A stretch of 64,000 nt of DNA, from positions 2,883,001 to 2,947,000 of the forward strand of contig NZ_CP114200.1 in NCBI RefSeq assembly GCF_029392895.1, read 5' to 3'. Positions 57,503 through 64,000 of the stretch are shown here, piece after piece. Position 1 is the stretch's first letter; each line of letters opens with the position of its first letter. A program made the position numbers and the translations under genes. The stretch comes from Streptomyces sp. 71268. GTDB taxonomy: Bacteria; Actinomycetota; Actinomycetes; Streptomycetales; Streptomycetaceae. The notes beneath the pieces are model-generated. The model made no database searches, was not told the DNA's origin, and saw only the letters and a program-made list of their open reading frames with translations.

Positions 57503-59158
57503 TTGTCACCTCGCCATCCGCTGCGCGCGCTGACGTGCGCCCTGTTGCTGATCGCCTGCGCGGCGTGCGACGGGGCGTCGGGTTCCGACGCCGGCCGGGA
57601 CCCGGGCGCCGCGCGGCCCGGCGCGGCCGGCGTCGGCGACCGGCTCTTCCCCGGCCTCGGCAACGGCGGCTACGACGTCACGCACTACGACCTGGCCCTC
57701 GACTACGCGCCCAGGAGCAACCGGTTGCGCGGCACGGCACACCTCACCGCCCGCGCCACGAGCCGACTCAGCTCCTTCAACCTGGACCTGACGGGGCTTC
57801 GGGTACTGCGGGCCACCGTCAACGGGGCGCCGGCCGGCGTCACCCGCGAGGACGCCGAACTCACGCTCACCCCACGCCGGGCGCTGGCCGCCGGGCGGGC
57901 GTTCACCGCGACCGTCGAGTACGCCGGGACGCCCAGGACGCTGGTGGGCGCCGACGACAGCGAGGAGGGTTGGATCGAGACCACGGACGGCGCGGTGGCG
58001 CTCGGCGAACCCTCCGGCTCCACGGCCTGGTTCCCCGGCAACCACCACCCCAGCGACAAGGCCCCGTACGACATCGCCGTCACCGTCCCGGCCGGCTACA
58101 CCGCCGTGGCCGGCGGCGAGTTGCGCGAACGCCGGACCCGCGACGGCCGCACCACCTTCGTCTGGCACAGCGCCGAGCCGATGGCCAGCTACCTGGCCAC
58201 GGTCGCCATCGGCACCTTCGACGTACGCACCCGCGGCGACCTGCGCGCGGGCGACGCCACCGACCCCGAGGAGCCCCACATCGACACCCAGGAGAAACCC
58301 CAGCAAGCACGGCGGAACGACCCCCGCGAACCCGCCCCGCCCGACAGCCAGCCCGACAGTCAGCCCGACAGCCGGGCCGGGGACGGCCAGCCGGCCGACG
58401 CGCGACGAGTCGGCGGGCGGCCGAACACCGAACAACGGGGCGACGGGCGGCCGGAGGGCCACCGACGGGCCGGGGGCGACGTGCCGCAGTACGTGGCGAT
58501 CGACCCGACGCAGGCGGCGGCGAGCCGGCACGTGGCCGACCAGCTCACCGAGATCATGGACTGGGAGACCGGGATCTTCGGCCCGTACCCGTTCTCCTCG
58601 ACCGGCGCCATCGTCGACGACACGCCCGACCTCGGCTACGCCCTGGAGACCCAGACCAAGCCGTACTACAGCACGCCGCCCGACGCCTACCTCCAGGTCC
58701 ACGAGCTGGCACACCAGTGGTTCGGCAACTCGCTCACGCCGCGCACCTGGGGCGACATCTGGCTCAACGAGGGCTTCGCGACGTACGCCGAGTGGCTGTG
58801 GGAGGTGGAGCGGGGCACGGCGGGCCGCACCGCGGACGAGATCTTCCGCGACTACTACGACGGCTCCGACGGCCAGAGCGAGGGCATCTGGGCCTTCCCA
58901 CCCGGCACCCCGCCAGGGCCCGGACAACTCCTCGACCCGCCGGTGTACGGGCGCGGCGCGATGACCCTGCACCGGCTGCGGCAGACGGTCGGCGACCGCG
59001 CCTTCTTCGCCATCGTCCGCGCCTGGGTCGCCGAACACCGGCACGCCACGGTCACCACCGAGGAGTTCATCGCCCTGTGCGAACGCGAGTCGGGTCGCGA
59101 CCTGGGCGAACTCTTCGACGCGTGGCTGTACGAGAAGGGTCGGCCGAAGCTGTCCTGA
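57503..59158 (+). CDS. M1 family metallopeptidase, lipoprotein
   Basis: 551-residue zinc aminopeptidase-like enzyme on the outer membrane face. It has a signal peptide with a lipobox ([12 protein letters not shown], Cys near residue 20). Residues 45-240 form the M1 N-terminal beta domain. The zinc site is [13 protein letters not shown]11[11 protein letters not shown] (HExxH-x18-E, about residues 404-427), and the exopeptidase-type motif is [11 protein letters not shown], a variant of GAMEN. A 75-residue polar, disordered insert (about residues 255-330, with [10 protein letters not shown]) sits between the beta domain and the catalytic domain, unusual for the family. The TTG at 57503 follows gaggag; longer frames lack a signal peptide at the start. 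Confidence 0.92.
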   Translation: MSPRHPLRALTCALLLIACAACDGASGSDAGRDPGAARPGAAGVGDRLFPGLGNGGYDVTHYDLALDYAPRSNRLRGTAHLTARATSRLSSFNLDLTGLRVLRATVNGAPAGVTREDAELTLTPRRALAAGRAFTATVEYAGTPRTLVGADDSEEGWIETTDGAVALGEPSGSTAWFPGNHHPSDKAPYDIAVTVPAGYTAVAGGELRERRTRDGRTTFVWHSAEPMASYLATVAIGTFDVRTRGDLRAGDATDPEEPHIDTQEKPQQARRNDPREPAPPDSQPDSQPDSRAGDGQPADARRVGGRPNTEQRGDGRPEGHRRAGGDVPQYVAIDPTQAAASRHVADQLTEIMDWETGIFGPYPFSSTGAIVDDTPDLGYALETQTKPYYSTPPDAYLQVHELAHQWFGNSLTPRTWGDIWLNEGFATYAEWLWEVERGTAGRTADEIFRDYYDGSDGQSEGIWAFPPGTPPGPGQLLDPPVYGRGAMTLHRLRQTVGDRAFFAIVRAWVAEHRHATVTTEEFIALCERESGRDLGELFDAWLYEKGRPKLS

Positions 59159-59168
59159 CCGGGCCCGC

Positions 59169-59198
59169 GCGGGCGCCGTACCGCCGCGCGGCGCCCGC
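59169..59198. terminator. terminator between convergent peptidase and GerW genes
   Basis: A perfect 10-base stem (gcgggcgccg / cggcgcccgc) with a 10-base loop, 10 bases after the peptidase stop. Confidence 0.6.
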
Positions 59199-59211
59199 CC
59201 GGCTCGGGCGG

Positions 59212-59655
59212 TCAGCCGCGGCGGTGGCGGGCCAGGCGGCGGGCGAGCGGGGGCACGGCGGCGCCGGTCAGCAGGGCGGCGAGCGGCAGGGCGACCAGCA
59301 GCCAGGGCCGGCGCAGCGGCCGGTAGGTCGCGGTGCCGTCCTTGATCTCGATGAAGCCACGGGGCCGGGTGATGGCACCCCCGCCGCCCACGCCCTCACC
59401 GTCCCCGACGCCCGCGCTCGGCCCCGAGCCGATGCCGACGCCGAACCCGACGCTGACCTCGGCGACGGGGATGACGGTCACGCCCCCGGCGGTGACCGGC
59501 TCGCCGTACGCCACCGCCGCCGAGACCCGCTCACCGATGTCGTCGGCCAGCCGCTCCAGTTGGGCCTCCAGCCCCGGGCCGGCCGACGGCGGAAGCGCGG
59601 GCCGGGAGGCGGGGCGGGAAGGGGGCCGGCCCGTCGTGGCGTCCGGAGCGGTCAT
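59212..59655 (-). CDS. GerW (YtfJ-type) sporulation-family protein
   Basis: 147-residue protein of the GerW/YtfJ family. The family block is RVSAAVAYGEPVTAGGVTVIPVAEVSVGFGVGIG (about residues 43-76), then a Gly-rich loop and RPRGFIEIKDGTATYRPL. A C-terminal membrane helix follows, RPWLLVALPLAALLTGAAVPPL, with a basic end, so it is anchored. YtfJ is linked to spore germination in Bacillus; in Streptomyces homologues are common and unstudied. The ATG at 59655 has ggagg 6 bases upstream. Confidence 0.88.
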   Translation of the reverse strand: MTAPDATTGRPPSRPASRPALPPSAGPGLEAQLERLADDIGERVSAAVAYGEPVTAGGVTVIPVAEVSVGFGVGIGSGPSAGVGDGEGVGGGGAITRPRGFIEIKDGTATYRPLRRPWLLVALPLAALLTGAAVPPLARRLARHRRG

Positions 59656-59728
59656 CGAGTGCCTCCAGCGGCGTGGCGTACGAACGGCGTCGGCCACGAA
59701 CGTTATCCGCCCGGGCCGGCCACGCGTG

Positions 59729-60733
59729 TCACGAGGCCCGCGCCCCCGCGAACGCCTTGCGGTACTCCCGCGGCGACACCCCGACGTGCAGCATGAAGTG
59801 CCGGCGCAGGTTGGCCGCGCTGCCCAGGCCGCTGCGCTCGCTGACCCGCTCGATGGGCAGCGTGGTGGTCTCAAGGAGCGTCTGGGCCCGTGCGAGGCGC
59901 TCGTTGAGCAGCCACTTCAGGGGCGTGGTGCCCGTCGCCGCCTGGAGCTGCCGGAAGAAGGTGCGCGGGCTCACCCCCGCGCGCCGGGCCAGGTCGACCA
60001 CGGTCAGCGGCTCGTGCAGCCGCTCGCTCGCCCACTCCAGGACCGGGCCGAGCCCCGCGTCGTCGGTGGCCGGCACCGACAGGTCGATGAACTGCGCCTG
60101 GCCACCGGCCCGGTGCGCCGGCACCACCATGCGCCGCGCGAGCTGACCCGCCACCCGCGCCCCGAGGTCACAGCGCACCAGGTGCAGACACAGGTCGAGG
60201 CCCGCGGTCATCCCGGCGCTGGTCAGCACGTCACCGTCGTCCACGTACAGCACCGAGTCGTCCACGGTGACCTTCGGATAGCGCTTGGCCAGGTCGTCGG
60301 TGTGCATCCAGTGCGCGGTGGCCCGCCGCCCGTCCAGGAGGCCCGCCTCGGCCAGCGCGAACGCGCCGGTGCACAGCGACACCATCCGCGCGCCCGACTC
60401 GGCCGCCAACCGCAGCGCGGCCACCAGCTCGGGCGGCACCGGCGCCTCGCCGTCCACCACCGACATCGGCACCGAGGGGACGATGACGGTGTCGGCCGTC
60501 GCCAGCGCGTCCAGCCCGTACCGGGTGCGCAGCGCGAAGCCGCCCGGCGGCTCGTCGTCCGCCGCGCCGCCCGGGTCGGGGCTGGCGGCGCACAGCCGCA
60601 GCGTGTACCAGGTGTCGGCGAGGTCCGGTTGCGGCTTGCCGAACACCGAACAGGCGATCGCCAGTTCGTACAGGTCCCACGGCGGCACGTCGACGTCGTC
60701 CACCACGGCGATCGCCACGCTGCCCGGCCTCAT
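59729..60733 (-). CDS. GlxA-type regulator (DJ-1/PfpI + AraC domains)
   Basis: 334-residue transcription factor. Residues 1-190 form a DJ-1/PfpI-like domain with the nucleophile elbow MVSLCTGAFALAEAGLLDGRRATAHW, typical of GlxA family regulators. The C-terminal AraC domain has two helix-turn-helix units, LTVVDLARRAGVSPRTFFRQLQAATG and LPIERVSERSGLGSAANLRRHF, ending GVSPREYRKAF. The ATG at 60733 has gggggag 6 bases upstream and starts MRPGSVAIAVVDDVDVPPWDLYELAIACSVFG. Divergent from an imine-reductase-like gene, which is its likely target. Confidence 0.93.
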   Translation of the reverse strand: MRPGSVAIAVVDDVDVPPWDLYELAIACSVFGKPQPDLADTWYTLRLCAASPDPGGAADDEPPGGFALRTRYGLDALATADTVIVPSVPMSVVDGEAPVPPELVAALRLAAESGARMVSLCTGAFALAEAGLLDGRRATAHWMHTDDLAKRYPKVTVDDSVLYVDDGDVLTSAGMTAGLDLCLHLVRCDLGARVAGQLARRMVVPAHRAGGQAQFIDLSVPATDDAGLGPVLEWASERLHEPLTVVDLARRAGVSPRTFFRQLQAATGTTPLKWLLNERLARAQTLLETTTLPIERVSERSGLGSAANLRRHFMLHVGVSPREYRKAFAGARAS

Positions 60734-61129
60734 GCCCCACTCCCCCGCCAAGCGCCCCCGAGAGCGCGAAACCCATGGTCCATGGCGTCGACCGTACGTC
60801 AGACCACTGACAGCGCCCGCCGGGCGCCGCCCACTTCGGCTGGCAGGAATTTTGCGCAGGGCGTCAGTTCTGCCGCTGTCCCGGGCGCTCGGCCGGTGCG
60901 AGCGTAGAGACCAAGCGAGGCACCCGCCGCGAACCTCACCGAGACCCGGAATCCGGGGACCGAGGGCCGCGGGCCGGCGGGCCACGCCCCCGCGCGGCGT
61001 ACCCCACGGCCCGCGGCCCCTCCCCGCTCACCCGGCCAGGGCCGCGCCCCGCCGTGCCCGTCTCCCTACGCGTCCGCACCACCCACCAGTCATCACCCAT
61101 CACCCATCACCACAGGAGCACCACCCACC
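60734..61129. other. divergent promoter region (GlxA regulator / oxidoreductase)
   Basis: 396 bases. 60779-60870 is the less GC-rich part and likely holds the regulator promoter. A short direct repeat (atcaccc, three copies) lies at 61092-61113, directly before the oxidoreductase start. No clear palindrome was seen. Confidence 0.45.
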
Positions 61130-62119
61130 ATGAACCCCTCGCGCCCCAACACCGCCGACGCCACGACCGCCACCACCGCCCCCGAGGCCCAGCAGGCACA
61201 GGAGACACAGCAGGCCCAGCAGGCCCCGCCGACCAGCGTCAGCGTCCTCGGCCTCGGCCTGATGGGGCAGGCGCTGGCCGCCGCCCTCGTCGGCGCCGGC
61301 CACACCACCACCGTCTGGAACCGCTCGCCCGACAAGGCGGCCGACCTCGTCACCCAGGGCGCGACGCTCGCCGCGACCGCGCGCGACGCCGTGATCGCGA
61401 GCGACGTGGTGATCGTCTGCGTCACGGAGTACGACGCCGTACGCGCCCTGGTCGAACCGCTCGCCGACGCCCTGCGCGGCCGGCTCCTGGTCAACCTCAC
61501 CTCCGGCTCGTCCGCGCAGGCCAGGGCGTTCGCCGCGTGGGCGGCCGAACACGGCGTCGACTACCTGGACGGCGCGATCATGGCCATCCCGCCGGTCGTC
61601 GGCACGCCGCACGCCTTCATCCTCTACGCCGGCGAACGCTCCGCGTACGAGGCCGCCGAGCCCGCCCTGCGCGCCCTCGCCCCGGCCGGCACCACCCACC
61701 TCGGCGCCGACCACGGCCTGTCGTCGCTGTACGACGTCGCGCTGCTCAGCCTGATGTGGGGCGCCCTGAACAGCTTCCTGCACGGCGCGGCGCTGCTGGG
61801 CACGGCGGGGGTGCCGGCGACGGAGTTCGCGCCGTTCGCCAACCAGTGGCTCGGCTCGGTCACCGGCTTCGTCTCCGCGTACGCCGCGCAGATCGACGCC
61901 GGGGCGTACCCGGCCGAGGACGCGAAGATCGACACGCACCTCGCGACGATGCACCACCTCCTGCACGAGAGCGAGGCGAGCGGCGTGGACACCACGCTGC
62001 CGCGCTTCGTCCAGGCCCTGACCGACCAGGCCATAGCCGAGGGCCACGGCGAGTCCAGCTACGCGGCGATGATCGAGCAGTTCCGCAAGACCACCGCCGC
62101 GCCCGAGCCCGGCGCGTAG
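61130..62119 (+). CDS. imine-reductase-like NAD(P)-dependent oxidoreductase
   Basis: 329-residue enzyme of the beta-hydroxyacid dehydrogenase/imine reductase superfamily. A disordered Ala/Gln-rich tail (residues 1-34, with QQAQETQQAQQA) precedes the Rossmann motif SVSVLGLGLMGQALAAAL (about 36-53) and TVWNRSPDKA, which favours NADPH. LLVNLTSGSSAQA, DGAIMAIPPVVGTPHAFILYAG and SLYDVALLSLMWGALNSFLHGAALL are typical of imine reductases. The substrate is unknown. It is divergent from the GlxA-type regulator. The stop codon lies in the first unit of a tandem repeat. Confidence 0.88.
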   Translation: MNPSRPNTADATTATTAPEAQQAQETQQAQQAPPTSVSVLGLGLMGQALAAALVGAGHTTTVWNRSPDKAADLVTQGATLAATARDAVIASDVVIVCVTEYDAVRALVEPLADALRGRLLVNLTSGSSAQARAFAAWAAEHGVDYLDGAIMAIPPVVGTPHAFILYAGERSAYEAAEPALRALAPAGTTHLGADHGLSSLYDVALLSLMWGALNSFLHGAALLGTAGVPATEFAPFANQWLGSVTGFVSAYAAQIDAGAYPAEDAKIDTHLATMHHLLHESEASGVDTTLPRFVQALTDQAIAEGHGESSYAAMIEQFRKTTAAPEPGA

Positions 62120-62174
62120 GCGGTCCGGCGCGTAGGTGGTCCAGGGCGTAGGTGGTCCAGCGCGTGAGCGGCCC
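62111..62174. repeat. 16-base tandem repeat containing the stop codon
   Basis: Four tandem units of ggcgcgtaggtggtcca-like sequence; the first three contain TAG and the first of these is the real stop of the oxidoreductase. Confidence 0.65.
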
Positions 62175-62250
62175 GGCGCGGGGCCGGACGCGCCGCGCGG
62201 GGCCGGTGCCGTCGCCGGAAAAGCGGTCGCACCGGCCTCGCGCGTCGACC

Positions 62251-62256
62251 TACGCT
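62251..62256 (+). promoter_or_regulatory. leaderless -10 element upstream of a pentapeptide frame
   Basis: TACGCT (fits TANNNT) ends 6 bases before the ATG at 62263. An AAAA tract at 62219-62222 lies near the expected -40 region. No good -35 hexamer was seen. Confidence 0.4.
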
Positions 62257-62262
62257 GCCCGC

Positions 62263-62280
62263 ATGGGCGTCTTCTCCTAG
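62263..62280 (+). CDS. possible leader pentapeptide MGVFS
   Basis: ATG-GGC-GTC-TTC-TCC-TAG, placed where a leaderless transcript would begin and 97 bases ahead of a nucleotidyltransferase gene of the antibiotic-resistance type. An 8-base hairpin (62308-62315 with 62328-62335) lies in between. Leader peptides control many ribosome-drug resistance genes, so an attenuation role is possible, but nothing in the sequence proves translation. Confidence 0.3.
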   Translation: MGVFS

Positions 62281-62376
62281 GCACACGGACGTAGTGCGCG
62301 TTCCCCCAGCCCGGCCGGCCGCGAGCCGCCGGGCTCCGTCCGTACGCCCGAACACCCGCTCAGGAGAACACCACCC

Positions 62377-63273
62377 ATGTCACACCCCTTCTCCCCCGCC
62401 TCACCTTCTTCAGGTTTCTCAGCCTTCTCCCCTTCCTCGGCGTCCTCGGCTTCTCCCGCCCTCGACCGCCGCATCGCCCGCCTGCGCGAACTCGCCGCCG
62501 CCGAACCCCGGCTGACGGGCGTGCTGCTGTACGGCTCGTGGACGGTCGGCGAGGCCGACGCGCACTCCGACATCGAGGCGTACCTGTACGTCGAGGACGA
62601 CGCGCTCGCCGACTTCGACGGCCGCGCCTTCGTGGAGCGGCTGGCCCCGCTGCGACTCGCGTACACCAACCTGTACGGCATCCTCGCGGTCGTCTTCGAC
62701 GACCTGATGCGGGGCGAGTTCCACCTCGTCGCGGCCGGGCCCGGCATCGCGGAGATCGACTCGTGGCGGGGCATGGTGCACCTGCCCCGCCCGGAGGCGG
62801 CCGTGCTGCTCGACCGCGACGGCCGGCTGACCGAGGCGGCCGGTGGGCTCGCCACGTTCCAGCCGCCGGAGCCCGTGGAGACCGCCCAGCAACTCGCGGA
62901 CGAGCTGGCCAACTGGACGCTGATGCTGGCCCACGTGCTGGCCAGGGGCGAGACGGGCCGCGCGCACGCCCTGCTGCACACGGTGGTCGCCCCGTTCCAG
63001 CTCCAACTGTGCCGCCTGCTGCGGGACACCACCGCGCACTGGCTCACCCCGAGTCGGGCCATGGAGGCCGACCTTCCCGCCGCCGACCTCGCCCGCTACC
63101 GCGCGACCACGGCCGCGGCCCACCTTCCCGAGGTGCGGGCCGCGGCCCGGCAGAGCTGGCGGTGGTCGCGCGAGCTGACGGCCGAGGCCGCGGCGCGCTG
63201 GGACACCCGCTTCGCCCCCGAACTACACGCCGACATCGCCGCGTTGCTGGCCGGCGAGGAGCCCACCTGCTAG
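62377..63273 (+). CDS. nucleotidyltransferase, lincosamide (Lnu(B)/Lnu(F))-like
   Basis: 298-residue member of the nucleotidyltransferase superfamily. A Ser/Pro/Phe-rich tail (about residues 1-27) precedes the active site VLLYGSWTVGEADAHSDIEAYL (about 48-69), which has GS-x12-D-x-E instead of D-x-D. VFDDLMRGEFHLVAAG (about 107-122) and the helical C-terminal domain (WTLMLAHVLARGETGRAHALL) follow the pattern of Lnu(B)/Lnu(F) enzymes, which adenylylate lincosamides. The actual substrate is uncertain. The ATG at 62377 has a caggagaac site. An unusual leader region lies upstream. Confidence 0.85.
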   Translation: MSHPFSPASPSSGFSAFSPSSASSASPALDRRIARLRELAAAEPRLTGVLLYGSWTVGEADAHSDIEAYLYVEDDALADFDGRAFVERLAPLRLAYTNLYGILAVVFDDLMRGEFHLVAAGPGIAEIDSWRGMVHLPRPEAAVLLDRDGRLTEAAGGLATFQPPEPVETAQQLADELANWTLMLAHVLARGETGRAHALLHTVVAPFQLQLCRLLRDTTAHWLTPSRAMEADLPAADLARYRATTAAAHLPEVRAAARQSWRWSRELTAEAAARWDTRFAPELHADIAALLAGEEPTC

Positions 63274-63280
63274 GACGCGA

Positions 63281-63316
63281 GGCCCGGCGGGCCCTCAGGT
63301 CAGGCCCCGCCGGGCC
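63281..63316. terminator. bidirectional terminator
   Basis: ggcccggcggg and cccgccgggcc form an 11-base perfect stem with a 14-base loop between the nucleotidyltransferase gene and the convergent MFS gene. Confidence 0.65.
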
Positions 63317-63337
63317 AGGAGGCCAGCGCCCGGCAAG

Positions 63338-64000
63338 CTAGGCCGCCGGAGACGCCTCGGGAACCACCGGGGCGTCGTCGGCGGCCGGGCCGGTCCCGCC
63401 GCGCGCGGCCGACCCGGCCGCCGCGTCGGCGCGCCGCTCGGCCCGCCGGCGCCGCAGGTCGGGCACGAGGGTGACGATGCCGGCCACGGCCATGACGGCC
63501 CCGAGCCACACCGGGGCGCGCAGCCCGAAGTGGTTGATGCCGACGCCGCCGATCGCGGAACCGATGATGATCCCGAACGTGATGAACGACGAGTGCACGC
63601 TGTTGACCAGCGCCCCGGGGTTGGCCACCCGCTGCACGCGGGTGATCATCGCCGGGTTCATCGTCACGCCCACCAGGCCGATGCCCATCATGAACGCCAC
63701 CGCCGGCACCTTGACGTGGGCCAGCAGCGCGAAGCCCGCCAGGAAGGCCGTGTTGAGCACCAGGCCGGCCAGCAGCACGGCCAGGGTGTGCCGGTCGGCG
63801 AGCCGCCCGACGATAACGTTGCCGACGACCGTGGCCGCGCCGTACGCCACGAGCAGCAACGGCACCATGCTCTCGTCGAACCCGGTGACCTCGGTCAGGA
63901 TCGGGTTGAAATAGCTGAACGCGGCGAACGTGGCACCAATGATCAACATCGAGGTGGACAGCACCAGCCACAGCCTCGGATCGCGCAACGCCACCGCCTC
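63338..64000 (-). CDS. MFS transporter, 3' part only (runs off the window)
   Basis: The C-terminal 220 or so residues of a major facilitator superfamily transporter; the start lies beyond 64000 since the frame is still open at the edge (EAVALRDPRLW). Six helices remain visible: WLVLSTSMLIIGATFAAFSY, VPLLLVAYGAATVVGNVIVG, LAVLLAGLVLNTAFLAGFALL, VAFMMGIGLVGVTMNPAM, HSSFITFGIIIGSAIGGVGI and APVWLGAVMAVAGIVTLV. GRLADRH is the cytoplasmic signature loop. A Gly/Ala/Pro tail ends the protein. It looks like the drug:H+ antiporter or sugar efflux type (AraJ-like). The substrate is unknown. Confidence 0.88.
   Translation of the reverse strand, partial: EAVALRDPRLWLVLSTSMLIIGATFAAFSYFNPILTEVTGFDESMVPLLLVAYGAATVVGNVIVGRLADRHTLAVLLAGLVLNTAFLAGFALLAHVKVPAVAFMMGIGLVGVTMNPAMITRVQRVANPGALVNSVHSSFITFGIIIGSAIGGVGINHFGLRAPVWLGAVMAVAGIVTLVPDLRRRRAERRADAAAGSAARGGTGPAADDAPVVPEASPAA

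Noticed and set aside
62111..62174. CRISPR or attachment-site repeat
   Set aside because: Contiguous imperfect units without spacers; no integrase nearby.

Overview
The window is high-GC DNA that looks like the chromosome of a streptomycete. Third codon positions are strongly G/C, GTG and TTG starts are common, and there are gene types typical of Streptomyces: whiJ-like XRE/DUF397/ATPase loci, a SpoIIE-type PP2C phosphatase with PAS, GAF and HATPase domains, DUF1206, an ECF42 sigma factor with a DGPF partner, and a GerW protein. No rRNA, tRNA, CRISPR array, insertion sequence or prophage module was recognised. All assignments are from reading the sequence; no database search was possible.

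Layout. 0.3-7.4 kb: small accessory genes, namely a tandem pair of GNAT acetyltransferases, a TetR regulator divergent from a short-chain dehydrogenase with a doubled operator between them, a whiJ-like locus (two DUF397 genes, an XRE regulator, a divergent ATPase gene and a coupled small gene), and a DUF1206 membrane protein. 7.5-24.1 kb: core-like genes, namely a five-gene oligopeptide ABC importer, the GTPase TypA, a second very long solute-binding lipoprotein, a small coiled-coil protein and an Sdh1-type succinate dehydrogenase operon. 24.2-32.7 kb: regulation and export, namely the SpoIIE-type phosphatase (apparently frameshifted in a homopolymer), an anti-sigma-type ATPase, a NUDIX hydrolase, a PadR/MATE efflux pair with a 19-3-19 perfect palindrome, a SPOR protein and a GntR regulator.

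33.0-40.4 kb is a compact isoprenoid locus: dienelactone-hydrolase-like protein, GGPP-type prenyl synthase, IspH and a UbiA-superfamily membrane enzyme on one strand, Dxs and IspG on the other. It carries the entry step and the last two steps of the MEP pathway plus chain elongation and one membrane prenyl-handling enzyme, but no classical terpene cyclase. 40.6-47.2 kb holds mixed genes: a CMD-family protein lacking its cysteine pair, a small secreted protein, the ECF42/DGPF pair, an SMI1/KNR4 protein and a second XRE/ATPase locus.

47.4-56.2 kb is a six-gene same-strand set: an adenylating enzyme, an acyl carrier protein, a second adenylating enzyme, a fused TrpE-TrpG anthranilate synthase, a phosphopantetheinyl transferase and a class II DAHP synthase. 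It reads as a self-contained route that feeds the shikimate pathway, makes anthranilate and could load it on a dedicated carrier. It is preceded by 1.3 kb without a convincing gene. The rest (57.5-64 kb) holds an M1 metallopeptidase lipoprotein, GerW, a GlxA-type regulator divergent from an imine-reductase-like oxidoreductase, a lincosamide-nucleotidyltransferase-like gene with a possible leaderless pentapeptide upstream, and the 3' part of an MFS transporter gene.

The two most interesting systems are the UbiA/MEP isoprenoid locus and the anthranilate-carrier locus. They may be independent; a joint meroterpenoid product is only a hypothesis.
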